Positions 34,405 to 43,362 of a DNA stretch of 64,000 bases are shown one piece after another. The DNA lies in NCBI GenBank assembly GCA_016932335.1, contig JAFGCZ010000006.1, forward strand, positions 294,291 through 358,290. Reading direction: 5' to 3'. The notes beneath the pieces are model-generated. The model ran no database searches, was not told the DNA's origin, and worked only from the letters and a program-made list of their open reading frames with translations. Positions within the stretch are counted from its first letter, which is position 1. Each line of letters begins with the position of its first letter. The translations under genes were made by a program, and so were the position numbers. This DNA comes from Opitutales bacterium. GTDB lineage: Bacteria; Verrucomicrobiota; Verrucomicrobiia; Opitutales; Oceanipulchritudinaceae.

Positions 34405-37224
34405 ATGAATCGATTACTACGCATTACATTCCTCTTCTTTCTGTTGTCGGTTTCTGCCTTGGCGCAATCCGCCACTTGGCCTCAAGATTCTTCCGACCTT
34501 GCTCCGGATCCACAGGTTACTTTCGGGCAGTTGGATAACGGCGTCCGTTGGGCTTTTCTGCCCAATACAGAACCTCCCGGCCGTCTCAGTCTACGCATGT
34601 TTGTCAAAGCCGGTTCCTTGATGGAACGGGAAGATCAGCGTGGTTTAGCTCACTTTATGGAGCACCTTGGCTTTAACGGAACCGAACACTATGCTCCCGA
34701 CCACATGGTCGAGTATTTTCAACACTTGGGAATGAGTTTCGGTGGAGACACCAACGCCCATACCTGGTGGAAGGAAACGGTTTATAAGCTGGAATTGCCC
34801 AACACGGAGGAAAATGTCCTCAACGATTCCTTTTTGCTACTGCGCGATTACGGCGTAGGTATGCTCATTATGGACAAAGAAATCGACAAGGAGCGCGGCG
34901 TTATTCTCAGCGAAAAGAATTCCCGTGATTCTGCCGATTATCGCGCCTATGTTGATGAGCTAAATTTCCTCTTCCCACATTCCATTATTCCCACACGCAT
35001 TACTATCGGGTTGGAGAATGTCATTGCCAACGCGCCCAAGCAGGTGTTCGACGATTTTTACAGCAAATGGTACACTCCCGACCGCTTCTATGTCGTCGGC
35101 GCCGGAGACCTTTCTGTGGACGACTTCAAAGCCTACGTTGAAAAATACTTTGCCGATATTCCCGCCAACGAGAACCCGCTTCCCGATCCCGATATGGGCT
35201 TGCTCATTCCCCGTGGCCTCGAAGCCCGCGTCTTTATCGATCCTGAGCTGAGTACCACCACGGTCGCCATCGAAAACATTGCTCCCGTGGCTCAGCAGGC
35301 GGATACCTTTGAAGGGCGTTGCCAGGATCTTAAGCAAAGTCTCGCCCAGGCTATCATCACTCGTCGTCTGGTGAAACTTTCTCAGGAAGAAGGTTCACCC
35401 ATTATTCAGGCATATGTCTACGGCAGCGACTTCCTCAATTTTGCCCACAACGCCGGAATCCAGCTTTCCTGTGCTCCGGAAAACTGGGCTGATGGAATGA
35501 CCATCATCGAAAAAGAGCTTCGCAAGGCGCTCATGTATGGCTTTACCGATGCGGAAATTACCGAGATTAAGTCCAATACCCTGAATGCTATCCAACAGGC
35601 TGCCAAGAGTGCCTCTACGCGCCTCAGTCGCGATCTCAGCTCTCAGATGGTAGAGGCTTTCAGTAACAACCGGGTGTTCACATCTCCGGTTCAGGATTTG
35701 CAAACCATGGCCCCTGTAATTGAGTCCATCACCAATGAAGATCTCGTGGCGGCGCTTAACGCTGAGTGGGGTAATGGAGACCGCCTCCTCTTTGTCTCTG
35801 GCAACCTTCCTCTAGAAGGCGTGCGCGAGGCCGAAGTAACTCAGGTCTTCCTCAAGAGCATGTCCGAAGAAGTCGCTCCACCTGCGGAAATTAAAGTCGC
35901 CGATTGGGCATATTCCGATTTTGGAACGCCAGGAGCCGTGGCCTCTCAGTCTTATGTGGAAGACCTTGACCTGCACCAGTACCAGCTTTCCAACAATGTC
36001 TTCCTCAACGTAAAGAAGACGGATTATGTTGCGGATCAGGTTCTGGTGGATATTCGTTTCGGTTCCGGCATGTTGGACTCTACTCCTGCTCAGGAGGGCT
36101 ACTCTCTGATTCTTGGGAGCACTTTTGTCGAGGGTGGGCTTCAGGCGCACTCCTGGGATGAGATGAAACAAATTCTCGCCGGAAAAACGGTGGAAGTTAA
36201 CTTCTCTGTTCAACCGGATTCCTTCGTCCTCGGCGGCAAAACCAATTCCGATAATTTTGCCTTGCAGATGCAACTTATGGCTGCCTATTTCACCGCTCCG
36301 GGATTCCGTCCGGAGGCATATCGCCAGCTTTCCAAGAGCCTTGACCCGCTCTATAATCAGCTGGAGCACGATGTTATCGGTGCTTTCCAGAAGAATGTGT
36401 TCCGCTTTATGGGCAACGGCGACTATCGCTTGGGCTATCCGGAGCGTTCTGTTCTCGATGCCATTGATGCCGATGCTGCCAACGCTTGGCTGGTTCAGGC
36501 CTTACAGAACAGCCGCATCGAGATTTCTGTAGTTGGCGATATTGACCCGGATACTGTGTTACAGGCGGTTGAGTCAACATTTGGTGCATTGTCCGAACGC
36601 AAGACTTCGGAGCCGGAATATGTGGAACAGCGCCGCATGGGCTTCCCCTTTGGTCAGGCGCAGGACTTCCTCTACGCCAGCGAGCTTCCCAAAGCCATCG
36701 CCGGCCTGGGCTTCAAGACCACCGACATGATCAAGGATGTTAAAGCAAACCGCAGAATCGGTGTTTTGGCTTCTGTTGTTGGGGACCGTATGCGCATCAA
36801 AATCCGCGAGGAGATTGGTGAATCTTACAGCCCCATGGCTTTTAATATCAGCAGCAATGTTTATACGGATTACGGTTGCCTCTACAACCTCGTGATTTGC
36901 CAGCCCGATCAGGCTAAAGGCATTAACGAAGTGCTCCGCTCCATTGCTCAGGACGTATACACCAATGGGGCCAACGAGGATGAGTTCACCCGTGCCCTCA
37001 AGCCGGTCCTCAACTCCATCGCCCAGCAGCGCCGCACCAACGAGTATTGGCTGGGCAGTGTGCTTTCCGGGTCTCAGCAGATGCCCTGGCACCTGGATTG
37101 GGCCCGCGAGATGGAAGCCGACTATGCTGCCATTACTCTGGAAGAGATCAACGAAGCGGCTAAGAAATACCTCGATGTGGAACAGGCTGCAGAGTTTGCC
37201 GTACTTCCACAATCAGCTCAATAA
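34405..37224 (+). CDS. Secreted M16-family zinc metalloprotease
   Basis: Insulinase-type peptidase of 939 residues with two pairs of M16 domains. The signal peptide (ITFLFFLLSVSALAQS) places it in the periplasm. The inverted zinc motif HFMEH is at residues 83-87, and the third ligand Glu163 (EIDKERGV) lies at the expected spacing, so the N-terminal half is catalytic. The C-terminal half lacks HxxEH, as usual. It resembles PqqL-like peptidases that degrade oligopeptides. It is followed by a terminator and then trpA. Confidence 0.94.
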   Translation: MNRLLRITFLFFLLSVSALAQSATWPQDSSDLAPDPQVTFGQLDNGVRWAFLPNTEPPGRLSLRMFVKAGSLMEREDQRGLAHFMEHLGFNGTEHYAPDHMVEYFQHLGMSFGGDTNAHTWWKETVYKLELPNTEENVLNDSFLLLRDYGVGMLIMDKEIDKERGVILSEKNSRDSADYRAYVDELNFLFPHSIIPTRITIGLENVIANAPKQVFDDFYSKWYTPDRFYVVGAGDLSVDDFKAYVEKYFADIPANENPLPDPDMGLLIPRGLEARVFIDPELSTTTVAIENIAPVAQQADTFEGRCQDLKQSLAQAIITRRLVKLSQEEGSPIIQAYVYGSDFLNFAHNAGIQLSCAPENWADGMTIIEKELRKALMYGFTDAEITEIKSNTLNAIQQAAKSASTRLSRDLSSQMVEAFSNNRVFTSPVQDLQTMAPVIESITNEDLVAALNAEWGNGDRLLFVSGNLPLEGVREAEVTQVFLKSMSEEVAPPAEIKVADWAYSDFGTPGAVASQSYVEDLDLHQYQLSNNVFLNVKKTDYVADQVLVDIRFGSGMLDSTPAQEGYSLILGSTFVEGGLQAHSWDEMKQILAGKTVEVNFSVQPDSFVLGGKTNSDNFALQMQLMAAYFTAPGFRPEAYRQLSKSLDPLYNQLEHDVIGAFQKNVFRFMGNGDYRLGYPERSVLDAIDADAANAWLVQALQNSRIEISVVGDIDPDTVLQAVESTFGALSERKTSEPEYVEQRRMGFPFGQAQDFLYASELPKAIAGLGFKTTDMIKDVKANRRIGVLASVVGDRMRIKIREEIGESYSPMAFNISSNVYTDYGCLYNLVICQPDQAKGINEVLRSIAQDVYTNGANEDEFTRALKPVLNSIAQQRRTNEYWLGSVLSGSQQMPWHLDWAREMEADYAAITLEEINEAAKKYLDVEQAAEFAVLPQSAQ

Positions 37225-37247
37225 GCGCTTATATGCTTTGTCTTTTC

Positions 37248-37285
37248 ACAAGCCTCTGCCGTTGTGGCAGGGGCTTGTTGCTTTT
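37248..37285 (+). terminator. Terminator of the M16 peptidase gene
   Basis: ACAAGCCTCTGCC pairs with GGCAGGGGCTTGT (one wobble) over loop GTTGT, followed by TGCTTTTA. Confidence 0.82.
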
Positions 37286-37342
37286 ATAGATCCTCAATCT
37301 TCTTGCTTGTGAGATGTCGGTAAATTCGCATAAACATAACCT

Positions 37343-38140
37343 ATGGATCGTATTGCCCATCAGTTTGCTCACCCCGGAAATGGTCACAAAGCATGCTTTG
37401 TCGCTTATATCTGTGCCGGAGATCCCGACTACGAGACTTCCGTCAAGGTTTGCCGCACCCTTGTCGAGGGTGGCATCGATGTGTTGGAAATTGGTGTGCC
37501 TTTTTCCGATCCTTTGGCCGATGGACTGACCAATCAGCTGGCTGCTCAACGCGCGCTGGAGGCCGGAGCCAATCAGGACGCTGTCTTTAACCTGGTGCGC
37601 GAGGTGCGCAAAATTTCCGAAATCCCCATCATTTTCTACACCTATTACAATCTGGTGTATTCGCAGGGAGTGGATGCCTATGTCAAGCGGGCCAAAGAAG
37701 CCGGTGTTGATGGTATCCTCACTCTGGACCTTCCTCCCGAGGAAGCTGGCGAGATGCTCGAAGCCTGTAGTCGATACGATGTCAAAACCGTCTTTATTGT
37801 GGCCCCTACCACTCCTCCGGAGCGAATCGAATTGATTGCCGGGGTTACTTCCGGATTTATTTACTACGTTTCCCGTCTCGGGGTTACCGGAGAGCGGGCC
37901 AGCCTGGCCGACGACATTGCCCAGTCGGTTACCGAAATCAAAAAGCATGCAAATTGCCCCGTAGTTGTTGGGTTCGGTATTTCTACTGCGGCTCACGTGG
38001 CTGAAGTCGCTCAGGCCGCCGATGGAGTAGTCGTGGGCAGCGCCCTCGTGAACTGCATTGCCCGAAACCTCGACGACAAAAGCAAAATCATTTCCGACCT
38101 CGCTGCCAAAACGGCCGAATTAACCTCCGGATTGCAGTAA
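37343..38140 (+). CDS. trpA: Tryptophan synthase alpha subunit
   Basis: Cleaves indole-3-glycerol phosphate to indole and glyceraldehyde 3-phosphate. The 265 residues form a TIM barrel. VLEIGVPFSDPLADG contains both catalytic acids (Glu of LEIG and Asp of SDPLADG). YYVSRLGVTGER and VVVGFGIST bind the phosphate. The usual ADGPTIQ is ADGLTNQ here, a mild variant. It stands alone: trpB and other trp genes are not next to it in this window. Confidence 0.96.
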   Translation: MDRIAHQFAHPGNGHKACFVAYICAGDPDYETSVKVCRTLVEGGIDVLEIGVPFSDPLADGLTNQLAAQRALEAGANQDAVFNLVREVRKISEIPIIFYTYYNLVYSQGVDAYVKRAKEAGVDGILTLDLPPEEAGEMLEACSRYDVKTVFIVAPTTPPERIELIAGVTSGFIYYVSRLGVTGERASLADDIAQSVTEIKKHANCPVVVGFGISTAAHVAEVAQAADGVVVGSALVNCIARNLDDKSKIISDLAAKTAELTSGLQ

Positions 38141-38170
38141 GGCTTAAGGCTGTTATTTGAAAACGCGTTA

Positions 38171-38194
38171 TATGTAAAACGCTTTTGAAGTAAA
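38171..38194 (+). promoter_or_regulatory. Repeated element upstream of the two-gene cassette
   Basis: TATGTAAAACGCTT, 4 nt, then AGTAAA, identical in these parts to the element at 26159. It lies 75 nt before the GTG start of the next gene. Confidence 0.35.
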
Positions 38195-38268
38195 AAACTG
38201 GTAAATACAACTCGCTGTCAGTCTGGTTTGATATATGATGCCCAATTATATTCAAACAAAGGATTGCT

Positions 38269-39879
38269 GTGGGAAATACCAATAATAGTACGGAAGTCAT
38301 AAACAAAAATATTCCTATGCCTGGCTCGCATACAGGGCGTCGCTTAATTGCTCTGGAAGATGTGCCATCTGCGGCGTTTACTGCAAATGCCAAAGATTTA
38401 GGGCGTTCCTGGAAAGATGTGTTTGGTATAAGAGAATCCTCGAAAGGGTCTCTGGTGCTTGATAAGTCTCTGGTGCAGCGCTACATCATCGACCGATTGC
38501 AGGTGAAAGTGTCAGATTCAACCCTGCAGAAAACGACCGATACTTCGAGTTCTGGGATTACCACCTATAGCTTTTATTCGGATATTCAGGCGGCTATCGC
38601 GGATATTGTCGATAAGGTCGACGCCTCGACAGAACAGAAGCAACTGATGGTGCCAACTCTGGATTGGTCGGGGAGCGTAAAACTGGTTCCTGTTCCTTTT
38701 GAAGATGATCCTCAACCAAAGATCTTTATTATTGAAGTCTACGGAATCAGTTCATTTCTGGGGGATTATGGTATCGGAAAAACGGTGAGAACATTCTCTT
38801 TATTCCCTGGAGAAACGACCAATATTCACATCAAAACGTGGCAATCGACGACTGAGAGTATCAAAGAATCCTCCAGTATCATCGACTCTCATTCTGAATC
38901 AGCTAAAGAGCGCTTTTCGGACAAAATACAAAACGAGACGACGGACAAGAGCACTGAGTCGACTATGCATACGTGGAGTGCTTCAGCGAGCGCCTCAGCT
39001 AGTTGGGGGTGGGGAAAGGCTTCCATGAAAGCCTCCGCCAGCGGAGAATACAAGTCCGGACAGGAGTCTTTTGCCAAAGCGGCTTCTGAATCTGTTTCTG
39101 AACATGCCAAGGAGGCGTCTGGTAAGCGTGATCTGACCGTGACTTCCAGTTCTGAGAAAACGACGACCAGCACAGATGAAACGATCATTGAGCGACAGAT
39201 AACCAATTTAAACAAGCGCAGGACCTTAAATTTCCTCTTCAAGGAATTGAATCAGGAATACATCACCAAATTGCACCTGAAGGATATTCGGATTGCATAC
39301 AGTAATGGGAGAAGTGATTCCTGGAGAGAAGTCTCTGTCGCTCAACTGCAACAGTTTTTAGAGGATGTTGTTACCGAGAAATACCGGGAAACCATAGCCA
39401 GGCAAATCCTTCGACTGATAGCTACTGCTGTTGATAAAAACGATCTCCCGGTAGATCTTCTGGAAAAAGTCTATCTGGAAAACCATGGTCGTTCTGTTCG
39501 TGTAGAGGAGGTGTTGCCGGATTCGCAGGGAGAATATGCCGTACCTTTTTCCAATGTTTTCTACCGGTTTAAGCGCGGACCATTAGCTCAGGAAGCGGTA
39601 GCCGATCATCCGGTGGATGGTGTTCTCATCTCTGAGAATAAAGTGGTAATGCGCACTGACAGCGTTCTTGTTGAATCTCTCTTAGGTGAGAATGACGCTC
39701 TGGACGAGTTTGCAATGGAGGTTCAGAATGCTGCGGCGCGTGAAAAATCTCTGGCGAATGAGCGCGAGACATTGCTCCTGACGACGCTTCAGGAGATTGC
39801 GGATCCGTTGAAAAGAGCCGAAATGGCAGCTCAGCTCTTTAATCCTCCTCTAACCAGAATCATTGAAAAAGATGTGTGA
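38269..39879 (+). CDS. Ser/Ala-rich protein of unknown function, candidate pore-forming or structural protein
   Basis: I do not recognise this 536-residue family. There is no signal peptide. Residues 150-192 look like beta strands and contain FSLFPGETTNIHIKTW. About 193-310 is dominated by Ser, Thr, Glu and Lys. In its centre (about 235-265) small and polar residues alternate (WSASASASASWGWGK), the pattern of an amphipathic beta hairpin, flanked by charged helices. From 310 the protein is helical, with many Leu and charged residues. This layout recalls aerolysin-like pore formers, but that is inference. GDYGIGKT (165-172) fits a Walker A consensus, although no Walker B is evident. The start is GTG, and the last 8 nt overlap the next gene. 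Confidence 0.78.
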   Translation: MGNTNNSTEVINKNIPMPGSHTGRRLIALEDVPSAAFTANAKDLGRSWKDVFGIRESSKGSLVLDKSLVQRYIIDRLQVKVSDSTLQKTTDTSSSGITTYSFYSDIQAAIADIVDKVDASTEQKQLMVPTLDWSGSVKLVPVPFEDDPQPKIFIIEVYGISSFLGDYGIGKTVRTFSLFPGETTNIHIKTWQSTTESIKESSSIIDSHSESAKERFSDKIQNETTDKSTESTMHTWSASASASASWGWGKASMKASASGEYKSGQESFAKAASESVSEHAKEASGKRDLTVTSSSEKTTTSTDETIIERQITNLNKRRTLNFLFKELNQEYITKLHLKDIRIAYSNGRSDSWREVSVAQLQQFLEDVVTEKYRETIARQILRLIATAVDKNDLPVDLLEKVYLENHGRSVRVEEVLPDSQGEYAVPFSNVFYRFKRGPLAQEAVADHPVDGVLISENKVVMRTDSVLVESLLGENDALDEFAMEVQNAAAREKSLANERETLLLTTLQEIADPLKRAEMAAQLFNPPLTRIIEKDV

Positions 39880-40735
39880 TCCATTAGTCGATCGAAAGGG
39901 TCTTTTAGACATTTTGGAGACGGCAAATGAATCAATGATTACCCTTTCAGATAAATCCAGCCTTCTCTCCAATCAGGCGAACAAGAAGAAACCCAAGAAA
40001 GTTAACTTATTCTTATACGCATCGGATTTGAGCCCTGCGAATGCTTCGGTTCTAAAAGATGTCAGATATTCAGGATATATTTTTGAGAGGGTTTCCGGTT
40101 GGAGTGATTATACCAAATGTCTGAAAAAGTATCCTGAAATCGGAAACTTGACTATTTTTTGTCACGGCTCTTCAGGTGCTTTTTGGCTGGATTCAAGTGA
40201 TGATTCATGGGATGCTGCGGTCGTCGCCGGCAAAGCCATGGAAAACGGAAAACCGATTGCCAGAGTCTATGCCACGATATGTTTTGAAGGGTGTGATGTC
40301 TTTTCCTCTCTGGACAAAACAACCGGTAAGGATACGAAAACGCCTCTTCTGGATATACGAAAAGCTGTTGCACCGCTCAACGCAGCGAATGTCTGCGGCT
40401 TTACATTACTCCATGGGATGAAATACTACAAAATCCCCAAAGGAGCGTCTGTTAGCGAAGCAATGGCGGTCGCCGAAAAAAACTTCAGTTCTTGGAAACC
40501 ATACTGGATTGAATATGTGACCAGCCCGAAACTAACGATATCCAGTTTATCAACCAAATTAACCAACGATACCGTATTGCTGATAGAATGGTTTGAGAAA
40601 TTTGATAACGGTTTTCCTCAGTTTGATAAGAGCAAGGACTCGCATCTTTATTCCTATGCTGATGTGAAAACAAACGGGTGCTTTTTTATATACCCGGCAC
40701 GTTCTCCGATTATTGAAGAGCTGCCCGCTAAATAG
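39872..40735 (+). CDS. Unknown protein with caspase-clan/DUF4347-like His-Gly and Gly-Cys motifs
   Basis: A 287-residue cytoplasmic protein. A predicted strand ends in LTIFCHGSSGAFWLD (His98-Gly), and a second in RVYATICFEGCDVF (Cys141, or Cys137). NVCGFTLLHG follows about 35 residues later. This strand-HG and strand-GC order is that of clan CD cysteine peptidases and of DUF4347 domains, so protease activity is possible but not shown. The ATG at 39872 overlaps the stop of the upstream gene by 8 nt, so the two are translationally coupled; an in-frame TTG at 39863 is less likely. A/T-ending codons (AAA, GAT, TAT) are commoner than in the flanking genes, suggesting transfer. Confidence 0.75.
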   Translation: MCDPLVDRKGLLDILETANESMITLSDKSSLLSNQANKKKPKKVNLFLYASDLSPANASVLKDVRYSGYIFERVSGWSDYTKCLKKYPEIGNLTIFCHGSSGAFWLDSSDDSWDAAVVAGKAMENGKPIARVYATICFEGCDVFSSLDKTTGKDTKTPLLDIRKAVAPLNAANVCGFTLLHGMKYYKIPKGASVSEAMAVAEKNFSSWKPYWIEYVTSPKLTISSLSTKLTNDTVLLIEWFEKFDNGFPQFDKSKDSHLYSYADVKTNGCFFIYPARSPIIEELPAK

Positions 40736-40770
40736 CGGTCTATATATGCTTCTGTGCAAATGAGTAAATA

Positions 40771-40783
40771 GTAAATTATTTAC
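40771..40783. promoter_or_regulatory. Perfect palindrome GTAAATTATTTAC
   Basis: A 13-bp palindrome (GTAAAT-T-ATTTAC) preceded by another GTAAATA, between the cassette and the sigma-54 activator gene, 51 nt before its start. Possible operator of that regulator. Confidence 0.4.
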
Positions 40784-40833
40784 CATTTTTCACCGTACAG
40801 CGTGATTGGTATCCCGAGTGCTTCACCTGTGTC

Positions 40834-42441
40834 ATGGAAGGATGTCGTAAAGATGCCGGCTGCATCTATTTTGAGGCGGAGCCCAAAGAACTGCAGGCTG
40901 GGATGATTGGTAATTCGTGTCGCTTGTACGACGAATTGAGCCTTCTTTTGGAGATTAGCCAGACTTTGGAGCGTAGCCTCGACCTTTCCGATGTGATGGC
41001 TCCAGTTCTCGAAAAGATGGCCGGGCTCTTTGGCATGCGCAGAGGCATTGTCTCTATCCTGAATGGAAAAACCAATGCGCTTTTGCCTCAGTACACCTAT
41101 GGACTGAGCAAAGATGAGCAGAATACCAAAAGCTTTGAACGTATCCTGCACTATACTCAAACCGCGGTGGATACCGGAAAACCGTTGATTGTTCCCGATA
41201 TCCGCAAGGATGCCGAATTGGCTCCTCGGGCCTCTGAATACCCTGAATTGATCGACGGAAAACAGGTCTCCTTCATTTCCGCTCCCATTCGTATGGAGGA
41301 TAAAGTCGTTGGCTGTATCAGCATCGAGCGTTTAGCTCCTGTTTCTCGTGGGTTTGACGCCGATTTGCGCCTGCTCTTGCTCATGGGCTCTGTTATTGCC
41401 CGTGCCATTGAGCTGCGTCGTCAGGCTCAGGAGCGTTACGAACTGCTAGAAGAGGAAAACAAAAAGCTGCAGGAGCATATCGAAAATCGTTACAAGCCGG
41501 ATAATATGGTCGGCAGCTCCAACGTCATGCGTATGGTCTATGGCCATATTGAGCAGGTGGCCGACAGCAACACCACTGTTTTGTTGCGTGGAGAAAGTGG
41601 TACCGGTAAAGAACTGGCGGCCTTCGCTATTCATATAGCCAGCCGGCGCAGAAATAAAACATTCCTCAAATTTAACTGTGCGGCGTTGCCCGAGTCCATT
41701 ATCGAGAGTGAGCTTTTCGGGCACGAGAAAGGTGCCTTTACCGGTGCGTTGGCTATGCGCAAAGGGCGTTTTGAAATAGCCGACGGTGGAACCATCTTCC
41801 TCGACGAAATCGGAGATATCACTCCCTCCACTCAGGTAAAATTGCTGCGCGTGTTGCAGGAGAAGTGTATCGAGCGTGTGGGAAGCCACGAAACCATTCA
41901 CTGCGATGTGCGGGTTATCGCGGCCACCAGCCGCAATTTGGAAGAAATGATTAGCACCGGAAAGTTTCGCGAGGACTTGTATTACCGCCTCAATGTCTTT
42001 CCCATTTACATGCCTGCTCTGCGAGACCGTAAAACCGACATTCTTCTGTTGGCCGATCACTTTGTGGAAAAATTCAGCCGAGACATGGGCAAAAAGGTGC
42101 GCCGCATTTCCAGTGTGGCCATCGATATGCTTGTTCAGTATTATTGGCCCGGCAACGTCCGCGAGTTGGAGAACTGTATCGAGCGTGCGGTGCTCCTCTG
42201 CAACGGCAGCGCTATAGAGGCCCATCACCTGCCGCCGACTCTCCAGGTGAAAGATGAATCGGATAAGCCTCGCGGGACGCTCCAGTCGGCTGTGGATGCC
42301 CTTGAGCAGGAGCTTATTTTTGATGCGCTCAAGCAAACCAAGGGTAATATTAGCAAGGCTTCCCGTGAATTGGGCCTGACCGAACGCATCATGGGGCTGC
42401 GTATTAAGAAATACGCCATTGATACCCGGCGCTTTAAATAA
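40834..42441 (+). CDS. NifA-like sigma-54-dependent activator with GAF domain
   Basis: Enhancer-binding transcription activator of 535 residues. A GAF sensory domain (about 35-195) precedes the AAA+ core with Walker A GESGTGKE (253-260), the sigma-54 contact loop GAFTGA (300-305), Walker B DEIGD (324-328) and the arginine-finger region [12 protein letters not shown]. The C-terminal helix-turn-helix [20 protein letters not shown] closely resembles NifA. NifA normally drives nitrogenase genes, none of which lie here, so the target is open. The FixK-type Cys-rich linker of oxygen-sensing NifA is absent. The start is ATG at 40834. Confidence 0.9.
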   Translation: MEGCRKDAGCIYFEAEPKELQAGMIGNSCRLYDELSLLLEISQTLERSLDLSDVMAPVLEKMAGLFGMRRGIVSILNGKTNALLPQYTYGLSKDEQNTKSFERILHYTQTAVDTGKPLIVPDIRKDAELAPRASEYPELIDGKQVSFISAPIRMEDKVVGCISIERLAPVSRGFDADLRLLLLMGSVIARAIELRRQAQERYELLEEENKKLQEHIENRYKPDNMVGSSNVMRMVYGHIEQVADSNTTVLLRGESGTGKELAAFAIHIASRRRNKTFLKFNCAALPESIIESELFGHEKGAFTGALAMRKGRFEIADGGTIFLDEIGDITPSTQVKLLRVLQEKCIERVGSHETIHCDVRVIAATSRNLEEMISTGKFREDLYYRLNVFPIYMPALRDRKTDILLLADHFVEKFSRDMGKKVRRISSVAIDMLVQYYWPGNVRELENCIERAVLLCNGSAIEAHHLPPTLQVKDESDKPRGTLQSAVDALEQELIFDALKQTKGNISKASRELGLTERIMGLRIKKYAIDTRRFK

Positions 42442-42456
42442 CTTTTTTGGGGGATC

Positions 42457-42485
42457 GGGCGATACCTTTGCTGAAGGTATCGCCC
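42457..42485. repeat. Perfect 12-bp inverted repeat between convergent genes
   Basis: GGGCGATACCTT and AAGGTATCGCCC enclose TGCTG. No T-run follows on either strand, so it may be a Rho-independent-like stop of low quality or an RNA-stability hairpin. Confidence 0.6.
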
Positions 42486-42492
42486 GGGCAAT

Positions 42493-43362
42493 TCAGCAAA
42501 GTCCCTGCGTGTGGAGAAAGTCGGCTACGCGTTCCCTGATCATAGTCCGGTGGGTAAATAGCGTCACATGCTCGCCTTTGGGCGCCACATAAATAGTGGC
42601 GTTGGGGATTTTCAGTGCCAGCTTGGCTCCGTGGTTTTCCAGCGGCAGCAAAGAATCACTGTCACCGTGGATAATCAGAGTCGGAGGCTTTAGTTCCGAC
42701 AGCGGATACGTCTGTTTTTGCGTAATCAGAATGTCGTTAAAAGTTCCCTCAAGCCGATTACGGACGCCGTCAAACATGCCCAGCGTCAGCTTCCTGTAGA
42801 GATCCATGGCGATTTTATCTTTGAGCAAAGCCTGGCGCACCTCGGGAAAACGTATGGATCGTTTCAGAGTGCTTTCCAGATTATTGGCTACTTTTTGCTT
42901 CATGCGCCGGGTTAGAAAATCAAAGCGCAGCAGCACCGTCTTCAATTTAAAGGAGCGAGGTGGTTTTTGCTCCATCGGCCCTCCTGTGGTTGAACACAAG
43001 ATCAGCGCTTTGCAACGCCCCGGGTGGCGGTGTGCAAAATAAAGGGCACTGTAACCACCTCCGGAGATGGCTGCAACCGTCACTTTCTCGATTCCCAGAT
43101 GATCGAGCAGTGCCGCATAGCAATCGGCCTGCTCCTCCGGTGTTTTTCCCGTGGAGATTGGCGTGCCCAGATAACCCGGGCGGGAAACCGCAAGGATGCG
43201 GAAGGATTCCGGGGCAATCGTTTGCGCCAGTATGGCTGATTGATCGTGGCCTCCCATCGCTCCGTGGAGAGCCAGTAGTGGCTCCCCGGAGCCGCTGTCG
43301 GTATATTCCAGCGGCCCTGTGGGAGTCTTACACAGTTTAGTTTGAGTCAGGTTTAGGTTCAT
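42493..43362 (-). CDS. Alpha/beta hydrolase
   Basis: Cytoplasmic 289-residue alpha/beta-hydrolase-fold protein. Nucleophile Ser100 is in AAISGGGYSA, the acid in IIHGDSDSLLP and the His in APKGEHVTLF. The oxyanion loop LLALHGAMGGHD lies after the second strand. A lid of about 70 residues (LTRRMKQKVANNL and following) sits between the core halves. The substrate is unknown; an ester or epoxide is possible. The gene overlaps the upstream TetR regulator by 26 nt, so the two are co-expressed and probably functionally linked. Confidence 0.9.
   Translation of the reverse strand: MNLNLTQTKLCKTPTGPLEYTDSGSGEPLLALHGAMGGHDQSAILAQTIAPESFRILAVSRPGYLGTPISTGKTPEEQADCYAALLDHLGIEKVTVAAISGGGYSALYFAHRHPGRCKALILCSTTGGPMEQKPPRSFKLKTVLLRFDFLTRRMKQKVANNLESTLKRSIRFPEVRQALLKDKIAMDLYRKLTLGMFDGVRNRLEGTFNDILITQKQTYPLSELKPPTLIIHGDSDSLLPLENHGAKLALKIPNATIYVAPKGEHVTLFTHRTMIRERVADFLHTQGLC

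Noticed and set aside
38761..38784. GDYGIGKT in the cassette's first protein as a nucleotide-binding P-loop
   Set aside because: It fits the loose Walker A consensus, but it lies between beta-rich stretches and no Walker B or sensor motif follows; probably a glycine turn. Kept as a note in the gene entry.
39863..39871. TTG at 39863 as start of the second cassette gene
   Set aside because: The ATG at 39872 overlaps the upstream stop in the usual coupling arrangement and the extra three residues (MKK) are not needed; retained only as an alternative.
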